NCBI RefSeq assembly: GCF_002933295.1
Contig: NZ_PSSW01000008.1
Span: 160,281-224,280 of the forward strand
DNA from: Marinobacter flavimaris
GTDB lineage: Bacteria; Pseudomonadota; Gammaproteobacteria; Pseudomonadales; Oleiphilaceae
DNA length: 64,000 nt
Direction of reading: 5' to 3'
Positions within the stretch are counted from its first letter, which is position 1, and the number at the start of each line of letters is the position of its first letter. This document shows positions 43,074 to 51,827 of this stretch, piece by piece. Below the pieces are notes generated by a model that had not been told where the DNA came from, did not search any database, and was given only the letters and a program-made list of their open reading frames with translations. The translations under genes were made by a program, and so were the position numbers.

Positions 43074-44608
43074 TCCACAAAAAGAAACCATTCGGAAGCA
43101 GCCCAGCCCCCCGCCTGAACTACGCCCTGGGGGGCGGGCACGAGCACAAAGTCGAGAAGTTGCAGTTTATCCCCGGCACAACGATGTCCGAACCGGTACC
43201 GCTCGAAAAAGGCCAGCCCATGCCCAAGGTCTTCGGAAGCATTGACGACATCGGTCGCATGGTCTCAGAGCGAACTGCCAAGCGTGGCAATTCAACTGCC
43301 ATAGATGGCGAAACCGATGCCAACGGCTCGGAAGATGAAGAGCAAGAGCCAAAAAAGAACAAGCCGATGGCATACGACTGGACGGACCTCAACAATGAAT
43401 TCGAAGCCGCCGCCTCATTCCACAACGGCAAGGGCGAGAAACTGTTCGGGCATTACATCATCAGCCTCGCCCCCGGTGAAACTCTCACCCCCGAGCAATG
43501 GCAGGATGTCATCACAGAATATATGGAGGCACTCGGATATGACGAATTTACCAAGTTTTGTGGGTTCACTCACAACGAGACGGAAAATCAGCATGCACAC
43601 GTTCTAACGTGCAGGGTTCGCATGGAGAAAGGCGGCCCCCTGGTAGACGACAGCAACGACTACGAGAAGGGCATGGAGTGCATGCGCAGGCTCGAAAAGA
43701 AATACGGCCTGCAAATCGTCGCAAACCCTGAGGACAGCTGGGGCAAGGACCTAAGCAAGGAGGAATTCAAATACCTCGGCGGCGACCGCCAAACGGCCCT
43801 CCAAGCTCAACTGGAAGGCCCCAAAAAGGACTGGGCCGCCGTGATCCGTGCCAGGGTCAAGGCAACATGGAACGACGCAAAACCGAACGATATGGCCGAG
43901 CTGGTTGACTCATTAAAATCCCATGGTGTTGACATCAAAATCCGCACAAATAAAGCCGGAGAGCCTGAGGGCATCAGCTACAAGGCCCACGGCTCAGCCG
44001 CCTGGATATCTGGATCGAAAGTCATGCCCAAGCGTCTGACTTGGCAGAACCTTATCAAGAGAGAGGGCATCGAATACCACCCAGCAAAACACAACGCCGC
44101 CCTGGGCCTTCCGGAGCCCGTTGATCAGAGCTATATGCGGGTTGATGCATACCAGCCGCTCAACAAGATCCAGGTCTATGCAATCAAGAAGACCAAATTG
44201 CGGGTGCGGCTATATCACCGAAACGGCGTGCACTATGCGGGGTTCGGGTTTGATCAGCTATTTAAGACTGGGAAGCAACGCTATGAAGACATGATGCACC
44301 GTATAATCTTCAAGCTCGTCATGGATATACTTTTTCTTCTGTTTGGCGTTGGTAAAGTGAGCCCAGGGGAGCCAATCATCACATGTGATGGCGAAATCCC
44401 TAAGGGCATGGAAAAGGTTCGAGACGAAGTCGGAAGCGCCTGCTATGACGTGAATGAGCCCGAAGGTGATGAGTATGACCCGAAAGAGCTGGAAGCGCTG
44501 AAAAAGGACATCTCAGACGGCATTTTGGATGAGCATCGGGAATGGATTAGGCCGACCATCGTACGAAGTGGCAAGACCCTCGACAACGATATGGCGCTTG
44601 AACAATAG
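43070..44608 (+). CDS. Relaxase/mobilization nuclease
   Basis: A 512-residue protein. The metal-binding HxH motif is GFTHNETENQHAHVLTCRV near residues 165-182, with WQDVITEYMEALGYDEFTKFC just before it. A tyrosine in RLNYALGGGHEHKV (residue about 18) is a candidate for the nicking residue, as in VirD2/MOB_P-type relaxases. A stretch of low-complexity acidic residues separates the two (DANGSEDEEQEPKKN). The C-terminal half contains a hydrophobic helix (IIFKLVMDILFLLFGVG). It would cut and carry one DNA strand during conjugative mobilization. No type IV secretion genes are in the window. Confidence 0.82.
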   Translation: MIHKKKPFGSSPAPRLNYALGGGHEHKVEKLQFIPGTTMSEPVPLEKGQPMPKVFGSIDDIGRMVSERTAKRGNSTAIDGETDANGSEDEEQEPKKNKPMAYDWTDLNNEFEAAASFHNGKGEKLFGHYIISLAPGETLTPEQWQDVITEYMEALGYDEFTKFCGFTHNETENQHAHVLTCRVRMEKGGPLVDDSNDYEKGMECMRRLEKKYGLQIVANPEDSWGKDLSKEEFKYLGGDRQTALQAQLEGPKKDWAAVIRARVKATWNDAKPNDMAELVDSLKSHGVDIKIRTNKAGEPEGISYKAHGSAAWISGSKVMPKRLTWQNLIKREGIEYHPAKHNAALGLPEPVDQSYMRVDAYQPLNKIQVYAIKKTKLRVRLYHRNGVHYAGFGFDQLFKTGKQRYEDMMHRIIFKLVMDILFLLFGVGKVSPGEPIITCDGEIPKGMEKVRDEVGSACYDVNEPEGDEYDPKELEALKKDISDGILDEHREWIRPTIVRSGKTLDNDMALEQ

Positions 44609-44753
44609 GCAAACAAAGACTCCAGCCGAAGTGGGTGGCTGGGGCATAAGATGTTCGATTAAACGCCCGCGCTGCGCGGTAGTGGCCCCGCCCCTTTAAC
44701 TCCCCGGGGGGTGCGGAACCCCTGAGTTTAAACCCCCCGCGAAGAGGAGGTTG

Positions 44754-44942
44754 ATGTTGAATGAGATTGACCCCCGTACCGCCGCTCCCATGAGCGGCAA
44801 CCATTGCGACAGCCACCTCGAAGGTTTAATCCAGTACACCGACATTTTGTTGGGCACAAATGGAACAAGTAAGAATGCAGAAAGTTCGTCAAACTGCATC
44901 AGCAAGACGGGCTCGCCTTCCTGTTCATCCTTTCGGTCCTAG
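44754..44942 (+). CDS. Possible small protein after the relaxase
   Basis: A 62-residue frame preceded by GAGGAGGTTG. The sequence starts MLNEIDPRTAAPMSGNHCD and ends in a serine-rich tail. No family is recognised, and the composition of the tail does not look like a folded protein. It may be a chance frame. Confidence 0.25.
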   Translation: MLNEIDPRTAAPMSGNHCDSHLEGLIQYTDILLGTNGTSKNAESSSNCISKTGSPSCSSFRS

Positions 44943-45258
44943 TATCGAGCTGGCCCTAAAAGGGATCAGGAACGACGGCAGAGGCATAACCCAGAGCATG
45001 GGTCGTTCCTAACCGGATCAAGCGCCGCCCTCCATTTTATTGCTGCTTTTCAAAAATGCTCAGCAGTTTAAAAATCGATCGAATTTCAGAACATGATTAA
45101 ACAGAGCGCGACAAACAATTATGCCTTTCTGAACTCACAATATTCGTAGCGTAAAATAATTAATTAAGTGAAAAAATAGTTTTCCTGTTATCAAATTAAA
45201 TAAATGGTTATATAATAAAGTTAAGTATACAAAATAATAATAACAAAAGAGGTGAGAT
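44943..45258. other. AT-rich gap, no gene seen
   Basis: The 200 bases before 45259 are very AT-rich, with runs such as AATTAATTAAG and AAATAAATGG. This could be a promoter region or remnant of a replication origin. I see no clear iterons and no RNA gene. GAGGTGAGAT just before 45259 is a ribosome site. Confidence 0.4.
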
Positions 45259-46002
45259 ATGCTTTTACGATTGGGAGATGCGGGCACTATTGTCCGGATA
45301 TTTAAAACGCGTTGTGTCTGCTTCGATACGGTTGAATATAAGGGTAGACCCCGAAAACTATTTCAGACAGAAATGGAGAAGCTGGTCGAGTTTCCGGTTT
45401 ATGAGTCGGCAGAGGCTCATATGTCTACCATCGCCAACGAAGACGGCGAGCCAGCCTTCAGCGCCGAGAACATCCAGCACGCGGAAAAATGGATCGAGCA
45501 GCAGATGCAGGAGATTGACGCCGCGTTTCGACGGAACCAAAGCCTTGGCTTGATGGGAGGCACGGCGGTCATCAAGAGAAGCAGTAAGGACGACCAGAAG
45601 TATTTTTCGCACGACGGCTTCATTTCAGGCCGGAAGGTTGGCGAGTTCATTGGCGTCATTCGGGGCGCTCATGGATACAAGCCGAAGATGCGCAAAAAGG
45701 TAAAAATGCCCCATGTAGAGGTCGCTGAGCCGGATACTGCCGCCAAGGCTTGAGAAGAGGGTCGGTTTGAAGACATCAACAACGAAAACCTGATGCGGAT
45801 GCGAGTCATCGCGAAAGAGCGCGGCAAGCCTCTGGATAAGGCCTTCACAGAGGAAGAGGTGTTCCAGTTTTACATTGCCGAGCGTCAGGCGTTTTATATG
45901 TTGACCCGGACGATGAAAAATAAGCAGAACGGACTCGAGAAGGCCTGCCGAGAAAAGGCAGAAAAAAAACACTCAGAGCTGATGAAGCAGCAACTGGTTT
46001 AA
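45259..46002 (+). pseudogene. Plasmid-type hypothetical gene split by an in-frame TGA
   Basis: The first part (45259-45753, 164 residues, with GAGGTGAGAT before its ATG) ends EVAEPDTAAKA-TGA. The same frame continues without another stop as EEGRFEDINNENLMRMRVIAKERG up to 46002, for a further 82 residues. Both parts are hydrophilic and helix-rich, and the 13 codons between the TGA (45751-45753) and the first later ATG (45793) read as normal protein. So this looks like one 247-codon gene with a nonsense mutation. Read-through or two real genes are alternatives. The family is not recognised. Confidence 0.6.
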
Positions 46003-46335
46003 TTTCCGCGAAGCGGCCAAACCGAATAGCTCCCAGTCTAGGGGGCTTTGTTATGCTAAACCGAGAAACACGAGAGACCCATGAAGCATGGACAAACTCA
46101 TCGCCATCAGAAATCGAGTCGACGAACAGTACGCTTCCCTGGATAGCAGATCAGCTTATGGAATTGTTCAAACAAGTCCGCGCAGAGGTCGTCACAGAGG
46201 TGGCGAATGGAGAAATCAATGCGCCCGTTTCGCAACTTTTACACTAATTAACAGTTGAATCTGGATTATACTAGAATTGTAATTGACTGTTTTTAATGAG
46301 GTTATTAGTATCAGCGGAAAGCTGGTAAACAAATT
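46003..46335 (+). other. Gap with only weak short reading frames
   Basis: A 64-residue frame (46053-46247) exists, but its N-terminal half is poor and its C-terminal half (IADQLMELFKQVRAEVVTEVANGEI) is more protein-like. A second frame starting at 46088 (MDKLIAIRNRVDEQYASL) gives a natural beginning, so a decayed small gene is possible. Nothing firm can be called. Confidence 0.3.
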
Positions 46336-46743
46336 TTGAAAATCAATGTACTAAATTTCGATAAAATTACTAACGCATTGAATGCTAGTCAGAAACGGTG
46401 TTCGGCAAGAACTTTGGACTCGAACTTGCTGGAAGAAGCAATTCGTCAGAGCGAGGCTCGGCTCCACACTCTATTGCCGAAGAACCACTGGAAAGGCCTA
46501 TCACTTTCGATCACAACGTCTCCGACAAAAATCCCATCCTCTTACAATGGGGTCCCCATGGCGACTTTTGCTACAGTAACGCGTCATGCATCAGGGTGGT
46601 TTTTGACAATGGTGTCGCGTGACAGAGTTCGTGAGGGTGGAAGAGATATTATGATTGTCGGGCTAGAGGAAAAGGCGGATGAACTGGCTTTATTCCTGAC
46701 TCGAACCATCGGTACCTTTGAGCTAGAAACGCAGTCCGATTAG
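46336..46743 (+). CDS. Hypothetical protein
   Basis: A 135-residue protein starting with TTG at 46336. It begins MKINVLNFDKITNALNASQK and has a beta-rich middle (GVPMATFATVTRHASGWFLTMVSRDRVREGGRDIMIVGLEEKADELA). The start has no strong ribosome site. There is no recognisable domain. It lies in the accessory region between the split gene and the helicase gene. Confidence 0.5.
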   Translation: MKINVLNFDKITNALNASQKRCSARTLDSNLLEEAIRQSEARLHTLLPKNHWKGLSLSITTSPTKIPSSYNGVPMATFATVTRHASGWFLTMVSRDRVREGGRDIMIVGLEEKADELALFLTRTIGTFELETQSD

Positions 46744-47119
46744 TTCCGTTTTGCTGCTGCTTGCTGAAGCAAGCAGCGGTCTCATGCTCCCAAATAATCA
46801 CAATTATTGTGATCAGATCTAACTCAATCACCTATAGCTCAGGGATTAAGATCCATGTGATAGCAAAGTAACTTTTTTACCCGGTTCAGCTATCTGACTG
46901 TCGAATTACAGGGTGGAGCAAGCTCTGAATCTCTGATTCACTAGTTGATCTCGTTATTCTCAGCGCAGACTAGCTGATCATCAATCAGGTAATGTTTTAG
47001 AGCTGCCGGCAATTGAGGGAGGTCAATATGTTACCTGTCTCATTTGTAGAATGGCGAGAGTGGTGTTTTGAATCTGCGTTCTGGAGCGGGAGCCAAGGAC
47101 GGTCGACAAGGAATTTTAA
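46744..47119. other. Intergenic stretch, no gene seen
   Basis: 376 bases upstream of the helicase gene. I see no convincing reading frame, RNA gene or strong hairpin. It presumably contains the promoter of the helicase gene; AAGGAATTTTAA lies just before its ATG. Confidence 0.5.
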
Positions 47120-50014
47120 ATGAGCGTTTTTCGTCAGGTTTGGTTCCTGAAGCTGTTCGGAGGGACTCCGCTCAAGCTAACAGTTACAGAGCTGGGAGTT
47201 GTATTACGGAACAAGCAACAGCCTGAACGGCTGATTCGCTGGAATGATATTTCCTCCTCTCCTGTTATCAGTAAGGGCGTACTGTTCTCAAAAATTCAAT
47301 TCGCGGTGGGCAGCCATCAAGAAACCATATCCTGGCTCAACAAAGCCAGTGGTCGAAAACTAAGGGGGGAAATTCTTTCCCGACTGTTGGACCTTCATGG
47401 TGCTCGAGCCGAGGCTGCACTGTCCAAAATCCTCTTATTGGTTAAGAAAGCTGGTTATCTTCGAACAAGCCACGCAAATGCAATTGCACACTTTGCCGAT
47501 TCACAGAGAAACCGTTTAATACTGCCTCCCGACGATATTGATTTGCCTCCAGATCAGGCTGAGCCGTTTGAAAGGCTTCGACAGTGGGCGGAGTCGGATC
47601 CAATTGTCATTCAGCAAGTGCGAGACGACTTTCTAAGCGCAGAGTTGAATCGATACAAAGGTTTATTCGACTCAGTAGAATCGAACCCTCTCACCATTAA
47701 GCAACGTGAAGCCTGCGTCATTGATGAGGACAACAACCTGGTACTCGCAGGTGCAGGGACCGGTAAGACAAGCACAATGATCGGACGGGCAGCCTATCTT
47801 CTTGAAAGTGGGAGGGCAGGAGATAGCGACATTCTAATGCTGGCGTTTGGGCGCAAAGCAGCAGAGGAAATGGAAGAACGAATTGCGGAGAAGATCCCTG
47901 GAGCCCAAGTGAAAGCCGCTACCTTCCACTCTCTCGGGTTGAAAATCATTGGGGATGTCGAAGGTGGGAAGCCGCAGATCAGCAAATTGGCTGAGGATGA
48001 TAATACTCTGGCGAAGGCGGTCGATGATTGGCTCAAATTGCTTCTGGAGGATAAGAACTATCAAAATCAGGTAGTGCGTTATTTTTCGGACCACTTATAC
48101 CCTGAAAAAAACTGTTTTGATTTTTCCTCGGAGGGAGACTACTTCGAGTACATCCGGGCGAACAAGATCTACTCCCTAAAAGGAGAGAATGTAAAAAGCC
48201 TGGAAGAGGCGCTTATCGCCAATTGGCTGTTCCAGATGGGAGTTGAGTATCAATACGAAGCCCCTTACACGGCGGCCCCGACACGGACACCTGACTTCCG
48301 AGCTTACTTACCGGACTTCTATTTGCCCGAGTACGACATTTACTTGGAACACTTTGGAATCGGGCGCGACGGTTCGACAGCACCGTATGTGGATGCGAAT
48401 CAGTATCATGAAAGCATTCGCTGGAAGCGAGATTTGCACAAGAATAATCAGACAACGCTGGTCGAGACCTATTCATACGAACGAAGTGAGGGGTGTTTGC
48501 TCAGTGAACTTGAGAAGAAGCTATCTGCGCTCGGAGTGAGGTTTGATCCGCTACCCAATGAGGCGATTCTTGAAACTCTCAAGGAGAGGGGTGAGATCAC
48601 CGAATTCTCCCGGCTAATGAGCCAGTTGGTCGGCGCATTTAAGGGGAGCCATGAGACCTGGGATGAGGTAAAGACCCGCGCCAATCGCGTCTCAAACCCG
48701 GGGCAGTTCATTGCGGCCATGGAACTATTGAAGCCTGTCTTGGAACACTACGAAGCAGATCTCCAAGCAAGCGAGAGCATCGATTTTAACGACATGATTG
48801 GCAAAGCAATCGACTATGCGGAATCTGGCCGTTTTAAACCGTCATGGCGTTACATTTTAGTCGATGAGTTCCAAGATATCTCCCGTCCTCGAGCAAGATT
48901 GGTGAAAGCACTGCGGGACAGAACAGCGAACTGTTCAGTGTTTTGCGTGGGTGATGATTGGCAGGCGATCTACCGCTTTACGGGGAGCGACGTAACGCTC
49001 ACCACAGGATTCAAAAAAGAGTTCGGGCCAACGAAAACAACATCGTTGGACAAGACTTTTCGATTCAACAACCAAATTTCGGATGTCGCCTCAAAGTTTG
49101 TCACAAAAAACCCTGCACAAGTGAATAAGCGACTGACAACTCACACGGTCGTTTCTCAGCCAGCCGTGTCATTGCTCCGCCGCGGCAAATCTGAGAAGCG
49201 CGACGTTACTGAACTGGAAGAGGTATGCCAGGCGATTTCCGATCGGGTCGACGGTAGGGCGAGTGTTTATGTGCTGGCGAGGTTTTGGTTCCGGCTACCC
49301 GATAGCTCCGTCCTGAGGGTCCTCAAACGGAAGTTTCCAAAACTGGATATAGAACGCCTCACCTTCCATGCTTCCAAGGGCAAAGAAGCAGACTACGTGA
49401 TAATAACGGGGTTCGATGTAGGTGCACACGGATTCCCCTCAGCAAAAGAAACCCATCCGTTATTGAATGCATTGCTTCCACCAGAAGAGCCATACGAATT
49501 TGCTGAAGAGCGCAGGCTCTTTTATGTTGCATTGACGCGCGCTCGTCATCGCGCCTACTTAATCACAGATATGAGTGTGGCATCGGTCTTCGTTAAAGAA
49601 TTGATCAAGGAGGACTATTCAGTGGAGCTGGATGAGTTCCACACATCCAATCACCAGCTAAATGCCACTGAATTGCCATGTCCAACCTGCAAATCGGGGA
49701 GCATGGTGCCGAGATTCTCGGGTGCTTCAACGTTTTTTGGTTGCTCGAACTACCCCCTGTGCACAAACACGGACCCGGGATGTCCGTCATGTGGCAGCGC
49801 GATGAAGAAGCAGGGTGGTTATAAGATCTGTATTAACGAAGCCTGCCGAACCTGGACCCCGCTTTGTTCCGTTTGTGGCGCTCCAATGAAAAAACGGCAT
49901 GGCCAATACGGTGAATTCTGGGGATGTAGTAACTACCGAAGCACCGGACCGAGCTGCTCCAACACGATGAATGGTGTGAGCCCGCCGCCTAAGTCGGTTA
50001 CAAGACAAGCCTAA
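47120..50014 (+). CDS. HelD-type (UvrD/Rep superfamily 1) helicase with nuclease-like insert and zinc ribbons
   Basis: A 964-residue protein. The core matches helicase IV (HelD): Walker A LAGAGTGKTSTMIGRAAYLL near 208-227, LAFGRKAAEEMEERI, Walker B YILVDEFQDISRPR near 578-590, then CVGDDWQAIYRFTGSDVTLTTGF and YVALTRARHRAYLI. E. coli HelD has 684 residues. This one has an insert at about 385-430 (PDFRAYLPDFYLPEYDIYLEHFG) that resembles a PD-(D/E)XK nuclease fold, and three topoisomerase-type zinc ribbons at about 852-950 (CPTC...CSNYPLC, CPSC...C, CSVC...C). It probably unwinds or cuts DNA in repair or in defence against foreign DNA; that is inference. Confidence 0.85.
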   Translation: MSVFRQVWFLKLFGGTPLKLTVTELGVVLRNKQQPERLIRWNDISSSPVISKGVLFSKIQFAVGSHQETISWLNKASGRKLRGEILSRLLDLHGARAEAALSKILLLVKKAGYLRTSHANAIAHFADSQRNRLILPPDDIDLPPDQAEPFERLRQWAESDPIVIQQVRDDFLSAELNRYKGLFDSVESNPLTIKQREACVIDEDNNLVLAGAGTGKTSTMIGRAAYLLESGRAGDSDILMLAFGRKAAEEMEERIAEKIPGAQVKAATFHSLGLKIIGDVEGGKPQISKLAEDDNTLAKAVDDWLKLLLEDKNYQNQVVRYFSDHLYPEKNCFDFSSEGDYFEYIRANKIYSLKGENVKSLEEALIANWLFQMGVEYQYEAPYTAAPTRTPDFRAYLPDFYLPEYDIYLEHFGIGRDGSTAPYVDANQYHESIRWKRDLHKNNQTTLVETYSYERSEGCLLSELEKKLSALGVRFDPLPNEAILETLKERGEITEFSRLMSQLVGAFKGSHETWDEVKTRANRVSNPGQFIAAMELLKPVLEHYEADLQASESIDFNDMIGKAIDYAESGRFKPSWRYILVDEFQDISRPRARLVKALRDRTANCSVFCVGDDWQAIYRFTGSDVTLTTGFKKEFGPTKTTSLDKTFRFNNQISDVASKFVTKNPAQVNKRLTTHTVVSQPAVSLLRRGKSEKRDVTELEEVCQAISDRVDGRASVYVLARFWFRLPDSSVLRVLKRKFPKLDIERLTFHASKGKEADYVIITGFDVGAHGFPSAKETHPLLNALLPPEEPYEFAEERRLFYVALTRARHRAYLITDMSVASVFVKELIKEDYSVELDEFHTSNHQLNATELPCPTCKSGSMVPRFSGASTFFGCSNYPLCTNTDPGCPSCGSAMKKQGGYKICINEACRTWTPLCSVCGAPMKKRHGQYGEFWGCSNYRSTGPSCSNTMNGVSPPPKSVTRQA

Positions 50015-50195
50015 TGATTCGTGATACTAAACGAAAGCGAACCCCCATTCTGCCGAGTTTCTGTAGCGTTTGAACAGTGAAGGGGGTTACTGCCGAGTAG
50101 TCTGTTGTCTGCTAATCTGCTGGATAGTGATGCGGTAGATTGACCACTTTTATTTGATATAGGGAACCAGATTAATCGGAGTTCAAGGAGGAAAG

Positions 50196-50669
50196 ATGCT
50201 CACATTTATTGTAGTGGTTGTAATTCTTTTTATAGGGTCCCGCTATTACCGAGATTGGCAGATGAGGGGCGATCCCGTTTCACGACGTAAGTCGTTCGCT
50301 TGGGGCTGGGCGCTGATTGGAGCGATTTTAGGCTCCTTCACCGGTATTGCGGGATTCGGAGGTGCCATCATAGGGACAGTCCCTGGCGCGATTCTCGGTT
50401 GGTTGATTGGAAGCAACTTGAACAAGCGCGATTACGGGTCGGGAGACCGGGCGACAGACGTGTACAAGCCAGTTTCCGGTTCAGATAGCTCTGTCTGGGG
50501 ATCGCCTTCGTCGCGCGGCGTAAAAATTCGGCTCAATAAAAAAACGCCCATGCCGGAGTCTACCGAGAAACCAGATTCTCTTGTTGAAGACGCTAAATTA
50601 ATTTGGAACATGTTTCTGGTCTCATGCTTAGTAGGTGCGGTCCTCTACGTTAAGGAATACTTGCTCTAG
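50196..50669 (+). CDS. Small membrane protein with glycine-zipper-like segment
   Basis: A 157-residue protein with AAGGAGGAAAG before its ATG. Membrane segments lie at residues 2-14, 33-68 (GWALIGAILGSFTGIAGFGGAIIGTVPGAILGWLIG, rich in glycine) and 133-150. The cytosolic part between is polar. The function is unknown. It follows the helicase gene by 180 bases in the same direction and ends 296 bases before the transposon target site. Confidence 0.65.
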   Translation: MLTFIVVVVILFIGSRYYRDWQMRGDPVSRRKSFAWGWALIGAILGSFTGIAGFGGAIIGTVPGAILGWLIGSNLNKRDYGSGDRATDVYKPVSGSDSSVWGSPSSRGVKIRLNKKTPMPESTEKPDSLVEDAKLIWNMFLVSCLVGAVLYVKEYLL

Positions 50670-50964
50670 GCTTCCATTTAATTCTTTGAGTGGGTTATCG
50701 GCCAGCGGCTCCCTTTTTGGAGCAGTGAGAACCATTTCATTAGTTTGTCGGTGAATCGTATTGCTGATTCATTTCCATTTCGTCCGGGCTAGTGCTTGGG
50801 TTATTTTCAGACTCAGATGAGCAAACCAAGAATGTCGACTCTCCTCTGATAAACAAAAGCGGACCTTCGCTCCCATTTTGTCCTATCCTAAGACTGCTGC
50901 TTTAAAGCTTACCCTGACCCCGTTTAAGTGCTGCGTATTGTGTGAAAAAATCCGGCTCTTGACC

Positions 50965-50972
50965 GTGATACC
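50965..50972. repeat. Target-site duplication, left copy
   Basis: GTGATACC lies directly outside the left tip of the IS66-type element and is repeated exactly at 57947-57954 outside the right tip. Eight bases is the length usual for this family. Confidence 0.95.
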
Positions 50973-51030
50973 GTAACCGTCTGGTGATCCCATCTTGATC
51001 CTGGCGCTGCCGCCGTCAGGATAGTGTCCA
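50973..51030. repeat. Left terminal inverted repeat of the IS66-type transposon
   Basis: It starts GTAACCGTCTGGTGATCC and ends in the block GGATAGTGTCCA. Relative to the right end it has 23 of 26 identical bases at the tip and 23 of 32 in the inner part. Confidence 0.92.
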
Positions 51031-51050
51031 CTTATTTTCTAGTGGACACT
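51023..51050 (+). promoter_or_regulatory. Hairpin/operator-like dyad just before tnpA
   Basis: AGTGTCCACT (51023-51032) and AGTGGACACT (51041-51050) form a perfect 10-bp stem. It overlaps the inner edge of the left end and lies 4 bases before the tnpA ATG, so it could bind the transposase or block its translation. The right end has a shorter version (TGTCCA-C-TGGACA, 57882-57894). Confidence 0.6.
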
Positions 51051-51054
51051 TAAC

Positions 51055-51420
51055 ATGAACAACGTAAGCGCAACCAAGCCCTATCAGAAGCGTCGCCGCT
51101 TTTCTCCTGAGTTCAAAGCCGACATCGTTGCTGAGTGCCTAGAACCTGGAGCTTCTGTTTCCCGGATTTCTTTGGAGAATGGGCTCAACACCAACATGGT
51201 TCGGCGCTGGATTAATGAAGCGCGACGAGCGCCGAAAAGATCGGGGTTTGTGTCGGTCGCTCTCCCAGCGGCAACCTCTGCACCGAGCAACCAATCAGTT
51301 CCAGACAAGCGTAGCACCATCCGCATCGAGATTCCCCGCGCCGGTGGCTCGGTCGTGGTGGAGTGGCCTGCGGAGCAGGCGCATCAATGTGCTGCCCTGT
51401 TGCGGGATCTGCTGGGATGA
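51055..51420 (+). CDS. tnpA: IS66-family accessory protein TnpA
   Basis: A 121-residue protein. The helix-turn-helix RRRFSPEFKADIVAECLEPGASVSRISLENGLNTNMVRRWINEAR is typical of IS66 OrfA (IS3 OrfA-like). The C-terminus is IEIPRAGGSVVVEWPAEQAHQCAALLRDLLG, as in this family. The TGA overlaps the tnpB ATG by 4 bases. Confidence 0.94.
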   Translation: MNNVSATKPYQKRRRFSPEFKADIVAECLEPGASVSRISLENGLNTNMVRRWINEARRAPKRSGFVSVALPAATSAPSNQSVPDKRSTIRIEIPRAGGSVVVEWPAEQAHQCAALLRDLLG

Positions 51421-51752
51421 TCCGCATCGACGAGATCTGGCTGGCCACCGAACCGCTGGATATGCGGGCGGGGCCCGACAAGGCCCTGGCCCGGGTAATT
51501 CAGGTGTTCGGTTCAGCCAAACCCCATTGCGCCTACCTGTTCGCCAACAAACGGGGCAACCGGATGAAGGTGCTGATCCACGATGGACTCGGCATCTGGC
51601 TGTGTGCCCGCCGGCTGAACCGGGGCAAATTCCACTGGGGCGAAACCTGGCGCGGTGAGCAACTGCGCCTGACCGAGGAACAGTTGTCCGCCCTGGTTCA
51701 GGGCCTGCCCTGGCAACGCCTTGGTGCGGAAGGCGTCATCTCCATCCTGTAA
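51417..51752 (+). CDS. tnpB: IS66-family accessory protein TnpB
   Basis: A 111-residue IS66 Orf2 protein: IDEIWLATEPLDMRAGPDKALARVIQVFG, then CAYLFANKRGNRMKVLIHDGLGIWLCARRLNRGKFHW. The family's usual MRKG(F/I)DGL is here MRAGPDKAL. It is needed for transposition in the family. It is coupled to tnpA, with tnpC 75 bases later. Confidence 0.95.
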   Translation: MIRIDEIWLATEPLDMRAGPDKALARVIQVFGSAKPHCAYLFANKRGNRMKVLIHDGLGIWLCARRLNRGKFHWGETWRGEQLRLTEEQLSALVQGLPWQRLGAEGVISIL

Positions 51753-51827
51753 CCACAAGTGTCGTGATGCCGCTATAGCCAGAACCGCGAATCGCTTGCC
51801 GCACAGGGACTTGGCATACTAGGCGGC

